From positions 1 through 64,000 of the forward strand of contig CAZJPN010000089.1 in NCBI GenBank assembly GCA_964547905.1: a stretch of 64,000 nucleotides of DNA, given 5' to 3'. Numbering within the stretch: position 1 is the stretch's first letter; each line of letters begins with the position of its first letter. This document shows, piece after piece, positions 9,444-16,758 of this stretch. Origin of the DNA: JAJYLM01 sp964547905 (lineage in GTDB: Bacteria; JAMCPX01). A program made the position numbers and the translations under genes. The notes beneath the pieces are model-generated. The model saw nothing but the letters and a program-made list of their open reading frames with translations, did no database searches and was not told where the DNA came from.

Positions 9444-10912
9444 TTATTGTTCATGCAGGCTCAGAGGTCGTACCTTTCTCCAAAACAGGGGGACTTGCCG
9501 ATGTATTGGGAGCGTTGCCTCTTTCACTGGCAAAAAAAAGCCATGATGTGATCATCGTGTCACCATTGTACAGGCATGTTGCAGAAAAGTTCAAGCCCGA
9601 GAAGCAGTCGGTATCATTAAAAATCAAATTAAACGAACAAACCATACCTGCCGATATTTACTCGATCAAGATAAGCGAACATGCAACAGCGTACTTTATC
9701 GGCAACGATGCCTTATTTTTGAGGGACGGTCTCTATGTCGATAAGAACGGTATCGATTATTCCGACAATGCAAAAAGATTTATATTTTTCTCAATGGCTG
9801 TTCTGGAGCTTATAAAAAAATTAAATATAAAACCCGATGTTATCCACAGCCATGACTGGCAGTCAGGACTTATCCCGGTTTATATGAAAACGCTGTACAG
9901 TGATTATTTCAACGGTACTGTGTCCGTGTTCACCATACACAATATAGGTTATCAGGGCATATTCTGGCACCTTGATATGCAGCTCACAGGACTCGGCTGG
10001 GAGTATTTTTCAAGCGATTACCTCGAATTCTATGGAAAGCTAAGCTTGCTCAAAGCTGGCATTGTGTTTTCTGACGCTGTTACAACGGTAAGCCCGACAT
10101 ACGGTAAAGAAATACTAACGCCTGAGTTCGGATACAGAATGGATGGGATATTAAAAACACGACAATCGGATCTGTTCGGTATTCTGAACGGTGTTGATTA
10201 CGAGCAATGGAACCCGGAACACGACAGATTCATCCCGCATCAATACAGCATGGATACTATAGATTTGAAGCATGATAATAGAATAACCTTGAACAGGATG
10301 TTCAATCTTGATGATAGTGATGTTCCAATAATAGGCATGATAACAAGGCTTGCACAGCAGAAAGGCATCGATCTTGTCATTGAAGCAATAAACAGAATTA
10401 TATCAATGGGGTTCAAGCTTGTTCTGCTCGGCAGCGGTGATAAGCCGTACGAAGATAAAATAAAAGATATTGCCAACAGATACAAGGGAAGGGTTGGTAT
10501 AAAAATAGGATTCGACAACAGTCTTGCCCACCTCATAGAAGCAGGAGCGGATATCTTCCTTATGCCGTCGGTTTATGAACCGTGCGGACTCAATCAGATG
10601 TACAGCCTGAAATATGGTACAGTACCTGTCGTCAGGTCTACAGGCGGTCTCAACGATACAGTCATAGAGTATAATCCGTCTTCGGAAAAGGGGAACGGAT
10701 TCAAGTTCAAAGATCAGAGTGCGGATCGGATGCTGTCAGCCTTAAAAAAAGCCATCGACGTTTACAACGATAAACAAAGGTGGCAAAGGCTTATAAAAGC
10801 ATGCATGTCTTACGATTTCTCATGGGACAGAAGTGCGGAAGACTATGAGCTTTTATATAAAGCTTATGTGATAAAATCTTACTTACACGGACGCCGAAGT
10901 ACCTCTTCTTAA
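9440..10912 (+). CDS. glgA: glycogen synthase (ADP-glucose type, GT5)
   Basis: GlgA elongates alpha-1,4-glucan from ADP-glucose. The 490-residue protein starts MIIVHAGSEVVPFSKTGGLADV and carries the KTGGLADV nucleotide-sugar motif, HSHDWQ near residue 137, TRLAQQKGIDL near 301 and the C-terminal GT-B signature EPCGLNQMYSLKYG with STGGL. The frame extends upstream to 9371, but the ATG at 9440 is the family start, overlaps the galT stop (ATGA), and has GGAGG 5 nt before it. Last gene of the cluster. No branching enzyme or glycogen phosphorylase accompanies it in this window. Confidence 0.95.
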   Translation: MIIVHAGSEVVPFSKTGGLADVLGALPLSLAKKSHDVIIVSPLYRHVAEKFKPEKQSVSLKIKLNEQTIPADIYSIKISEHATAYFIGNDALFLRDGLYVDKNGIDYSDNAKRFIFFSMAVLELIKKLNIKPDVIHSHDWQSGLIPVYMKTLYSDYFNGTVSVFTIHNIGYQGIFWHLDMQLTGLGWEYFSSDYLEFYGKLSLLKAGIVFSDAVTTVSPTYGKEILTPEFGYRMDGILKTRQSDLFGILNGVDYEQWNPEHDRFIPHQYSMDTIDLKHDNRITLNRMFNLDDSDVPIIGMITRLAQQKGIDLVIEAINRIISMGFKLVLLGSGDKPYEDKIKDIANRYKGRVGIKIGFDNSLAHLIEAGADIFLMPSVYEPCGLNQMYSLKYGTVPVVRSTGGLNDTVIEYNPSSEKGNGFKFKDQSADRMLSALKKAIDVYNDKQRWQRLIKACMSYDFSWDRSAEDYELLYKAYVIKSYLHGRRSTSS

Positions 10913-10990
10913 GTAAACATATCCTTAGTCTAATAATATACTATTCTTCGATAAATGGTAAAACAAATATGGTTTTATGAAAGTATATTC

Positions 10991-11086
10991 ACCCCGTTAG
11001 AAAATCAGCCAAAGGCTGATAAGTCCTCTGGCTTGGATATGGCTTTAGACTATGTTCATTCTCTATGCAGGGCTTTCTAACGAGGT
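10991..11086 (+). repeat. 96-bp element with 13-bp terminal inverted repeats, copy 1
   Basis: ACCCCGTTAGAAA (10991-11003) and TTTCTAACGAGGT (11074-11086) are inverted repeats matching at 12 of 13 positions. An internal 7-bp hairpin, ATCAGCC/GGCTGAT, lies at 11004-11020. A related element with the same ends sits at 29447-29548 in the same orientation. Both lie just upstream of start codons. It could be a MITE-like non-autonomous mobile repeat or a structured RNA leader. No convincing target-site duplication was seen. The rest of the 200-bp gap after glgA (10913-10990) is AT-rich with nothing recognisable. Confidence 0.65.
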
Positions 11087-11112
11087 AAAATTATATTTCA
11101 GGAGGTATTTAA

Positions 11113-12522
11113 ATGGAATATCAAGAAATTATCGACAGGTTGAAACATATCGTCGATACGCCGACACATCCTATACCGGACGATACCCTATCAAAGGTCA
11201 GGGAACGCTATTATGCAAAACACGACAAGTCTGCTGCTTTGTATGAGAAGGCAAAGGAAGTAATACCCGGGGGTGTTGAACATAACCTCAGCCTTGAAAA
11301 GCCTTTTCCTATCACCATGGACAGGGCAAAAGGCTATAAGATGTGGGACATAGACGGTAATGAATACGTAGATTACCTTATGTCCGGTGCACCAATTATA
11401 CTTGGACATCATTATGATCCGCTCGATAACAAGATCATAGATATCATCAGAGAGAAAGGCCCTTCAACAGGATGCACATCAGAGTATGAGATACTCGCTG
11501 CACAGCAAATTATAAAACATGTACCGAATGTCGAAATGGTAAGATTTTTACAGTCAGGAACCGAGAGTGTGATGGCAGCACTGCGCATTGCACGAATCTA
11601 TACCAAGAAGGACAAGATCATAAAGATCGGCGGAAGCTATCATGGATGGAGTGACCAGGTTGTGTATTCACTCCATGTGCCGGGTGCAGGGGCACTCGAG
11701 GCAGCAGGCATACCATCCGATTGTTTTAACAATCTTGTGGATGTATTCCCCAACGATTTTGAAGGCATAAAAAATGCGTTTGAGGAAAACAAAGGAGGCA
11801 TTGCTGCTGTCATTGTAGAACCTATCGGAGGAGAATCAGGCACGCACCCTGTGCACCCTGACTGGAATAAGGAGATAAGGAAGCTGTGCGATGAATATGG
11901 CGCATTGCTGATTTTTGACGAGGTCGTTTCGGGATTCAGACTCGGTCTGGGAGGTGCCCAGAAATACTACAATGTTGATGCAGATATAGTTATTTTCGGC
12001 AAGATCATAGCACACGGATATCCTGCGGCAGGAGGTATAGGAGGTAGAAAAGATATTATGGCTATATGCTCAGGCGTTGGCAGTATAGGCCAGAAGGCAT
12101 ACATCGGCGGGACTCTATCGGCAAACCCTATATCAACAGCAGCATGTTATTATGCGTTAAAGCTGATAGAAGAGAACAATGCTGTGCAAAAAGCAGCGGA
12201 CTATGCGGATAAGCTGACAGACGAAATGAACAACCTTTTCTCAACAAGGAAAGACCTTCCATTCTTCGCATTTAATTTTGGTCCAATCATACATTACGAA
12301 ACAACAGGTATGCTCGCAGTTAACGTTACACATCCGGATGTCCTGAATGAGATCATGACAAGAAGGCATATTGCCCAGGACTATCAGATGGTCATTATAG
12401 ACCAGGGCATATTTACACTCGCGGGTTCAAGGATGTACACATGCATGCAGCATGACAAAGAGGCACTTGATAAGACCATAAAGGCTTGGGAATACACACT
12501 GTCATTGATACCTAAGAACTGA
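11113..12522 (+). CDS. class III aminotransferase, glutamate-1-semialdehyde 2,1-aminomutase-like
   Basis: A 469-residue PLP enzyme of aminotransferase class III. The segment GYKMWDIDGNEYVDY, the SGTES phosphate-binding turn, GGSYHGW, and the IFDEVVSGFRLG strand with its PLP-ring Asp are all typical of glutamate-1-semialdehyde aminomutase and relatives. The PLP lysine is expected at Lys297 (VIFGKIIAHGYP), close to the GKIIGGG motif of HemL. An N-terminal extension of about 45 residues is longer than in classic HemL. A strong Shine-Dalgarno, CAGGAGG, precedes the start. The next gene is a class II aldolase, not a tetrapyrrole gene, so this may be a HemL paralogue working on an amino-sugar or amino-alcohol substrate rather than in heme synthesis. 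Function beyond the family is uncertain. Confidence 0.8.
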   Translation: MEYQEIIDRLKHIVDTPTHPIPDDTLSKVRERYYAKHDKSAALYEKAKEVIPGGVEHNLSLEKPFPITMDRAKGYKMWDIDGNEYVDYLMSGAPIILGHHYDPLDNKIIDIIREKGPSTGCTSEYEILAAQQIIKHVPNVEMVRFLQSGTESVMAALRIARIYTKKDKIIKIGGSYHGWSDQVVYSLHVPGAGALEAAGIPSDCFNNLVDVFPNDFEGIKNAFEENKGGIAAVIVEPIGGESGTHPVHPDWNKEIRKLCDEYGALLIFDEVVSGFRLGLGGAQKYYNVDADIVIFGKIIAHGYPAAGGIGGRKDIMAICSGVGSIGQKAYIGGTLSANPISTAACYYALKLIEENNAVQKAADYADKLTDEMNNLFSTRKDLPFFAFNFGPIIHYETTGMLAVNVTHPDVLNEIMTRRHIAQDYQMVIIDQGIFTLAGSRMYTCMQHDKEALDKTIKAWEYTLSLIPKN

Positions 12523-12574
12523 CAGGTGTGAACAAACATGCTGGTCTAAAGCAATACTATAAGTAAAATATGGC

Positions 12575-12595
12575 AGGCGATTCAGCGAATCGCCT
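12575..12595. repeat. REP-like palindrome
   Basis: AGGCGATTC and GAATCGCCT form a perfect 9-bp stem with a 3-nt loop, followed by CTACA. This resembles small GC-rich intergenic palindromes common in many bacterial genomes. It lies between the aminotransferase and aldolase genes, 28 nt before the aldolase start, and does not overlap that gene's AAGGAGG. Confidence 0.6.
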
Positions 12596-12622
12596 CTACA
12601 ATATACAGGCAAGGAGGCGTAT

Positions 12623-13306
12623 ATGAGTAAATATGGGCAATATAAAAAAGATGTTTTGAAATACAGTCAGATGATGCTGACAAAGGGATATACAGTCGGG
12701 ACCGGCGGGAATGTTTCAATCCTTGTCGACGGGGAAGATGCTCTTGCCATAACTCCTTCGAACAAGGAATACATGGAGCTTACACCATCGGACATCTGCA
12801 TTGTTGACTTCGACATGAACATGATCGAAGGCAGGTACAACCCTTCAAGGGAAACCGGACTGCACATAGCAGTGTATAAAAACAGGCTTGATGCGAATGC
12901 GGTAATCCATTCCCACCCGATCTACACCAGCATCTTCGCCCTCATCAACAAACCCGTCCCTGCAATCTTCGATGAGGTAACCATGGGCATAGGCAACATC
13001 ACGGATATAATCCCATATGCTTTATCAGGTTCTGACCAACTTGTGGATAATGTTAAAACAAAATTATCCAACAGATGCAATTGTTATATATTACAAAACC
13101 ATGGAGCATTGAGTATAGGTACAAACATCGGTAAGGCATTCAGAAGTCTCGAACTTATGGAGAAGTCGTCTCAGATATACTATTACGCACTCTCGACCGG
13201 AGAAAAGACCTCTACACTGCCGTCCGATATGTCAGACCTTCTGTTCCAGCTAATTAAGGCAGAGCAGGATAACGAGATAGAACGGAAAAAGAGCCAGACA
13301 AAATAA
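12623..13306 (+). CDS. class II aldolase/adducin family protein (fuculose-phosphate aldolase-like)
   Basis: A 227-residue member of the class II aldolase/adducin family, which uses Zn2+ to cleave or epimerise sugar phosphates such as L-fuculose 1-phosphate or L-ribulose 5-phosphate. The zinc ligands expected are present: His96 and His98 in VIHSHPIY and His160 in LQNHGAL. Glu77 in SRETGLH matches the catalytic acid position. TGGNVS near residue 27 is the phosphate-binding region. AAGGAGG precedes the ATG. It sits 100 bp behind the HemL-like aminotransferase on the same strand and may share a transcript with it. The physiological substrate is not determinable; its partner suggests an amino-ketone or short-chain aldehyde pathway. 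Confidence 0.82.
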   Translation: MSKYGQYKKDVLKYSQMMLTKGYTVGTGGNVSILVDGEDALAITPSNKEYMELTPSDICIVDFDMNMIEGRYNPSRETGLHIAVYKNRLDANAVIHSHPIYTSIFALINKPVPAIFDEVTMGIGNITDIIPYALSGSDQLVDNVKTKLSNRCNCYILQNHGALSIGTNIGKAFRSLELMEKSSQIYYYALSTGEKTSTLPSDMSDLLFQLIKAEQDNEIERKKSQTK

Positions 13307-13355
13307 ATAATCAAAGGGCGACACATACACCACCCTGCACAAAGAGGTTGTCTTT

Positions 13356-13453
13356 TGTCATTCTTGCGAAAGCAGAAATCCGGAGGACCAAAAACTGTCC
13401 CCCAAAGGCGGATCAGCCTCTGGCTGAAATTCCGCATCAAGTGCGGAATGACA
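13356..13453. repeat. MITE-like intergenic repeat with TGTCATTC ends
   Basis: The element is bounded by TGTCATTC and GAATGACA inverted repeats. Inside are TTGCGAAAGCAGAAATCC and a hairpin TTCCGCA/TGCGGAA at 13430-13448. The ends and the GCGAAAGC core resemble the widespread GTCATTCCCGCGAAAGCGGGAATCC family of small bacterial intergenic repeats. It fills most of the gap between two convergent genes (aldolase and panD) and may also serve as a bidirectional terminator. Confidence 0.55.
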
Positions 13454-13467
13454 CAAATTTTGTGAAT

Positions 13468-13851
13468 TTATAACCCTGCCGGTGCCTGAATATTTTTCAT
13501 TTCCTTTACGTGGTTTTTGCTATCCATGATCAAAATCTTGGGTGCATAATCAACAGGGATTTCTTCATCCGACATGTTCACAAAACTTGCTATTATAACA
13601 AGGTCCGACTTCTTGATAAGGTGGGCAGCAGCGCCGTTTATACCGATAATACCGGAACCCCTCTGTCCCTTAATTGCGTATGTCTCAAGCCTGTTTCCGC
13701 TCGTGACATCCCATATCTTGACCAGTTCGTATTCCTTTATGTCAGTAAGCTCCAACAGCTCTTCATCAATGGTTATGCTCCCCTCATAATCCAGATCGGC
13801 CTGTGTTACCGTAGCCCTGTGGATCTTTGATTTTAACATTATTCTTTCCAT
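13468..13851 (-). CDS. panD: aspartate 1-alpha-decarboxylase
   Basis: PanD decarboxylates L-aspartate to beta-alanine for pantothenate. The 127-residue proenzyme aligns from its first residue with E. coli PanD, beginning MERIMLKSKIHRATVTQADL. The self-cleavage site Gly24-Ser25 lies in DYEGSITID; Ser25 would become the N-terminal pyruvoyl group. AGGAGG precedes the ATG. It is the last gene of panB-panC-panD, 25 bp after panC, so the operon encodes the complete pantoate-to-pantothenate branch except ketopantoate reductase (PanE), which is not in the window. Confidence 0.96.
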   Translation of the reverse strand: MERIMLKSKIHRATVTQADLDYEGSITIDEELLELTDIKEYELVKIWDVTSGNRLETYAIKGQRGSGIIGINGAAAHLIKKSDLVIIASFVNMSDEEIPVDYAPKILIMDSKNHVKEMKNIQAPAGL

Positions 13852-13876
13852 TGCTCCTCCTTTTATGCTTTTTATT

Positions 13877-14722
13877 TTAATCTTTTTTCAAAGACATATT
13901 GTCTAGAAGCCTTACACTACCTGCGTAAGCAGCAACAACGATACGAGCATCATCCGAAACTTCATAATCGGATTTCAGTGTCCTCTCATTGATCACTTCA
14001 ATATAATCTTCTTTTAACCCTGCCGATTGAATATCAGAACGTACAATGTCCTGAAGCTTCTTACCGTCCTTTAATCCTTTTTTAAAGGCATCCTCGGCAT
14101 GAAACAGGCCTTGTGATATGGATACTGCCCTGTGTCTGTCATCAATTGAAAGGTATGCGTTTCTCGAACTCATGGCAAGGCCGTCCGGCTCCCTGATTAT
14201 GGGCATACCCTTGATCTCAACCGGCATATTCAGATCTTTAACCATCTGCCGGATAATAACAAGCTGCTGAAAATCTTTCTCTCCAAAGATAGCAATATGC
14301 GGCAGCACTGCATTGAACAATTTCATAACAACAGTTGTAACGCCTTTAAAATGTTCCGGCCTTGTCTTGCCGCACAGTATGCCGGAAAGTTCTGAAACAT
14401 ATACCGAAGTTTTAAACGGATCGGGGTACATTTCTTGTACATCCGGATAAAAGATCCCATCGGTACCTGCTTTTTTCGCAAGACCGGCGTCCCGATCAAA
14501 GTCCCTCGGATATTTCGAAAAGTCCTCTTTGGGACCGAACTGCATGGGGTTTACAAACAGGCTCATGACAAGCACATCACCGCGTGTTTTGCCTTCTCGC
14601 AACAGGCTTATATGACCTTCATGCAGATACCCCATTGTCGGCACAAGCGATATTGTTTTCCCCATGGTCCTCTGTTCAAGGGAAAATTCCTGCATTTCAT
14701 GTACAGTTTTGATAATCTTCAT
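13877..14722 (-). CDS. panC: pantothenate synthetase (pantoate--beta-alanine ligase)
   Basis: PanC condenses pantoate and beta-alanine with ATP through a pantoyl-adenylate. The 281-residue protein has the HIGH-type motif in PTMGYLHEGH (His34, His37), then VNPMQFGPKEDFSKYPR, FGEKDFQQL, and a KMSKS-like loop in GLAMSSRNAYLS. Length is normal. The start overlaps the last base of the panB stop, showing tight translational coupling. It precedes panD. Confidence 0.96.
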   Translation of the reverse strand: MKIIKTVHEMQEFSLEQRTMGKTISLVPTMGYLHEGHISLLREGKTRGDVLVMSLFVNPMQFGPKEDFSKYPRDFDRDAGLAKKAGTDGIFYPDVQEMYPDPFKTSVYVSELSGILCGKTRPEHFKGVTTVVMKLFNAVLPHIAIFGEKDFQQLVIIRQMVKDLNMPVEIKGMPIIREPDGLAMSSRNAYLSIDDRHRAVSISQGLFHAEDAFKKGLKDGKKLQDIVRSDIQSAGLKEDYIEVINERTLKSDYEVSDDARIVVAAYAGSVRLLDNMSLKKD

Positions 14723-15528
14723 TATTTATAGGTATGCTCTATTCCCGGAAACACACCTTCCTTGACATCTTTAACATATTGCTGGATTGCGTTTACGGCC
14801 ATATCTTTTAATTGCGCATATTGTTTTACGAATGTCGGCTGCTTATTTCCGCCCAAGCCAAGCAGATCATGGAATACAAGCACCTGACCGTCAACATCCC
14901 TGCCTGCACCTATACCAATGGTTGGTATGTGCAATTTTGATGTAATCTCTTTTCCAAGAGTACCCGGAATACCCTCGAGTACAATTGCAAATGCCCCTGC
15001 CTCTTCAACTGCCAGGGCATCTCTTATTAAAGCATTGTAACTCTTTTCATCTCTTCCCTGTACCTTGTAACCACCCATTCTGTGTATGGACTGAGGAGTT
15101 AGTCCAATATGCCCCATAACAGGTATATCCACATTGACGATGGCCTTTATTACTTCTGCCATATTGCTGCCACCTTCCAGTTTTATCGCTTCGGCTCCGC
15201 CTTCTTTCAACAGCCTTCCTGCATTATAAACCGCATCACGGATACCGGTTTGATATGAAAGGAACGGCATATCGGCCACTACAAAACTGTATTCAACCCC
15301 TCTTACAACGGCCTTTGTATGATAAATAATCTCTTCTACGGTTACCGGGAGGGTGTTTTTATAGCCATTCACAACCATGCCGAGAGAATCGCCAATAAGG
15401 ATTATTTCAATCCCTGCTGTATCCGCTATTGCTGCAGATGGATAATCATAGGCAGTCAGCATGGCTATTCTTTCGCCTGCCTCATACAATTTTATTATGT
15501 TTGGTAAAGTTACCTTTTTTCTTTCCAT
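14722..15528 (-). CDS. panB: 3-methyl-2-oxobutanoate hydroxymethyltransferase
   Basis: PanB transfers a hydroxymethyl group from methylene-tetrahydrofolate to alpha-ketoisovalerate to make ketopantoate. The 268-residue TIM-barrel protein shows LTAYDYPSA, GDSLGMVVNGYKNTLPVT (metal Asp), ADMPFLSY, the KLEGG motif with its catalytic-site Glu, GHIGLTPQS, and IGAGRDVDGQVLV. First gene of panBCD. The ribosome binding site GGAG lies inside the 3' arm of a strong hairpin immediately upstream (15533-15561), which suggests leader-based regulation. Confidence 0.96.
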   Translation of the reverse strand: MERKKVTLPNIIKLYEAGERIAMLTAYDYPSAAIADTAGIEIILIGDSLGMVVNGYKNTLPVTVEEIIYHTKAVVRGVEYSFVVADMPFLSYQTGIRDAVYNAGRLLKEGGAEAIKLEGGSNMAEVIKAIVNVDIPVMGHIGLTPQSIHRMGGYKVQGRDEKSYNALIRDALAVEEAGAFAIVLEGIPGTLGKEITSKLHIPTIGIGAGRDVDGQVLVFHDLLGLGGNKQPTFVKQYAQLKDMAVNAIQQYVKDVKEGVFPGIEHTYK

Positions 15529-15532
15529 TAAA

Positions 15533-15614
15533 AAAACTCCAGCCGAAACGGCTGGAGTTTTGACAGATCAAGCATTCCTCCCCGTCTCGGTCTTTTTACG
15601 GATCCAAGCGGTTT
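15533..15614 (-). promoter_or_regulatory. panB 5' leader with RBS-occluding, terminator-like hairpin (possible pan-motif region)
   Basis: The roughly 85-nt untranslated leader ends in a perfect 13-bp hairpin (arms AAAACTCCAGCCG and CGGCTGGAGTTTT, 3-nt loop) followed on the minus strand by T residues and then the panB ATG at 15528. The 3' arm contains GGAG, the only plausible panB ribosome binding site, 8 nt before the ATG. The hairpin could therefore act as an intrinsic terminator or a translation-blocking stem. Upstream, GACGGG and TCTGTC can form a stem. Its GGGGAGG stretch could pair with CTCC of the hairpin and act as an anti-structure. Pantothenate operons in several phyla carry the conserved RNA called the pan motif; assignment here is inference from position and structure, not a covariance match. 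Confidence 0.5.
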
Positions 15615-15621
15615 TGTGATT

Positions 15622-15650
15622 ATAATATACAATTTATTATGCAATGTCAA
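15622..15650 (-). promoter_or_regulatory. panBCD promoter
   Basis: On the minus strand TTGACA (15650-15645) is followed after exactly 17 bp by TATTAT (15627-15622), a 6/6 and a 5/6 match to sigma70 consensus. The expected start is near 15615, giving a leader of about 85 nt before panB. Confidence 0.7.
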
Positions 15651-15700
15651 TGTTTTATTTATCCATGATAGTCGAATAAACAGAATTTTATTAATAAAGG

Positions 15701-15729
15701 TTGAAAAAAAACAAATATTACTGTATACT
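15701..15729 (+). promoter_or_regulatory. promoter of the lipoprotein gene, nearly leaderless
   Basis: TTGAAA (15701-15706), a 17-bp spacer and TATACT (15724-15729) form a good sigma70-type promoter. The -10 ends 10 nt before the ATG at 15740, so the transcript would start about 3-5 nt before the start codon. No Shine-Dalgarno is present. Confidence 0.6.
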
Positions 15730-15739
15730 TATTTTATCT

Positions 15740-16474
15740 ATGAAAAGAATAACTATAATTTTATTGCTTTTGGGGTTAATTGGATGTGGTCCATCCGTGT
15801 TAAGTGTAAAAACGTCGTTTGAACAGGCTCAGGCTGCCTATAACAGGCTTCTTACAACACATCCGGAACTCATTGATACGCAGGGATACAGGATATACAT
15901 GGCAAAGGCAAAGTCGGCCTACGATAACAACGATTTTGCAGATGCCGATAAATATGCAAAACAGGCAATGGAGCAGGCTGATAATGCATACAATACCAGG
16001 ATACGACTCAATGCAGATACACGTAATCGCATCGAACTTACAAGAATTAAAATGGACAATCTGCTCGTACCCGGCCATGAGGAAGTGCATGAATTTTTTG
16101 AAGCAATAAACGCCTATAATAATGGTCAATACAGAGAATGCATATCCATGCTGTCCGATGTATCAAAACGACTGGATATAGATGCCCAAACAGCATTTTT
16201 GAATAAAGTAACATTGTATGTACCCGAAACCCTTTCGGCCAGGTTTGGCAGCAGCGTACCTGTATTTGCATTTCTTGGAAATGATCTAAAACTGCACAAT
16301 AGGATCGCAAGCGTAAAAGGCCCGGTGGAAGTGGATTTCGTCAACCAATTTTTTGTTAACGAGAATTTTTCATACTTTCATATAAAAAGCGATAAACTCC
16401 ACATAGACGGCTGGGTATATCCACAGTTCGTTGTAATAGGTAAAATAAAACAAATAAAAGGGGAGGTAAAATAA
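15740..16474 (+). CDS. DUF4398-like lipoprotein
   Basis: A 244-residue predicted lipoprotein. A short hydrophobic signal, MKRITIILLLLGLIGCG, ends in a lipobox with the lipidated Cys at residue 16. The following 80 residues are helical, with Ala-rich repeats (FEQAQAAYNRLL, YMAKAKSAYDNNDFADADKYAKQAMEQADNAYN) like DUF4398 or TPR-type envelope lipoproteins. The last 90 residues appear beta-rich and unassigned. The frame extends upstream to 15701, but that codon lies in the -35 box, so the ATG at 15740 is chosen. GGGGAGG near its end serves the next gene. It heads a plus-strand run of envelope-related genes. Function unknown. Confidence 0.7.
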   Translation: MKRITIILLLLGLIGCGPSVLSVKTSFEQAQAAYNRLLTTHPELIDTQGYRIYMAKAKSAYDNNDFADADKYAKQAMEQADNAYNTRIRLNADTRNRIELTRIKMDNLLVPGHEEVHEFFEAINAYNNGQYRECISMLSDVSKRLDIDAQTAFLNKVTLYVPETLSARFGSSVPVFAFLGNDLKLHNRIASVKGPVEVDFVNQFFVNENFSYFHIKSDKLHIDGWVYPQFVVIGKIKQIKGEVK

Positions 16475-16475
16475 T

Positions 16476-16715
16476 ATGATAAAGAAAAATGCTTTCGGTC
16501 TTGCATGCGGACTCGTAATAGGCCTGGGACTATTTATTTTGACGAATTACATGGTACTGCTTCATCATGGAGGCGGGACATTAATAAAATTAAATCAGAT
16601 CTACTGGGGTTATTCTATAACGTTTGGCGGGTCGCTTCTATCCCTTATCTACGGGTTCGTTACAGGCTATCTTACAGGATGGTTTATCGCACTATTTTAC
16701 AATATCTTCGCCTGA
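16476..16715 (+). CDS. small two-helix membrane protein
   Basis: A 79-residue protein with two hydrophobic segments (about residues 5-28 and 46-76) separated by HHGGGTLIKLNQIYWGYS. Its Gly-rich first helix and the WGYSITFGGS motif resemble a conserved bacterial family of small integral membrane proteins that is often labelled holin-like; there is no phage context here. GGGGAGG precedes the start and it begins 2 nt after the lipoprotein stop, so the pair is coupled. Function unknown. Confidence 0.65.
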   Translation: MIKKNAFGLACGLVIGLGLFILTNYMVLLHHGGGTLIKLNQIYWGYSITFGGSLLSLIYGFVTGYLTGWFIALFYNIFA

Positions 16716-16758
16716 TTGAAGTCTATCACATTATCTAACTTTATCTGGAATATACAGG

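Noticed and set aside
16505..16738. 77-codon frame overlapping the small membrane protein
   Set aside because: The other frame (16476-16715) has a strong Shine-Dalgarno, coupling to the upstream gene and two clear membrane helices.
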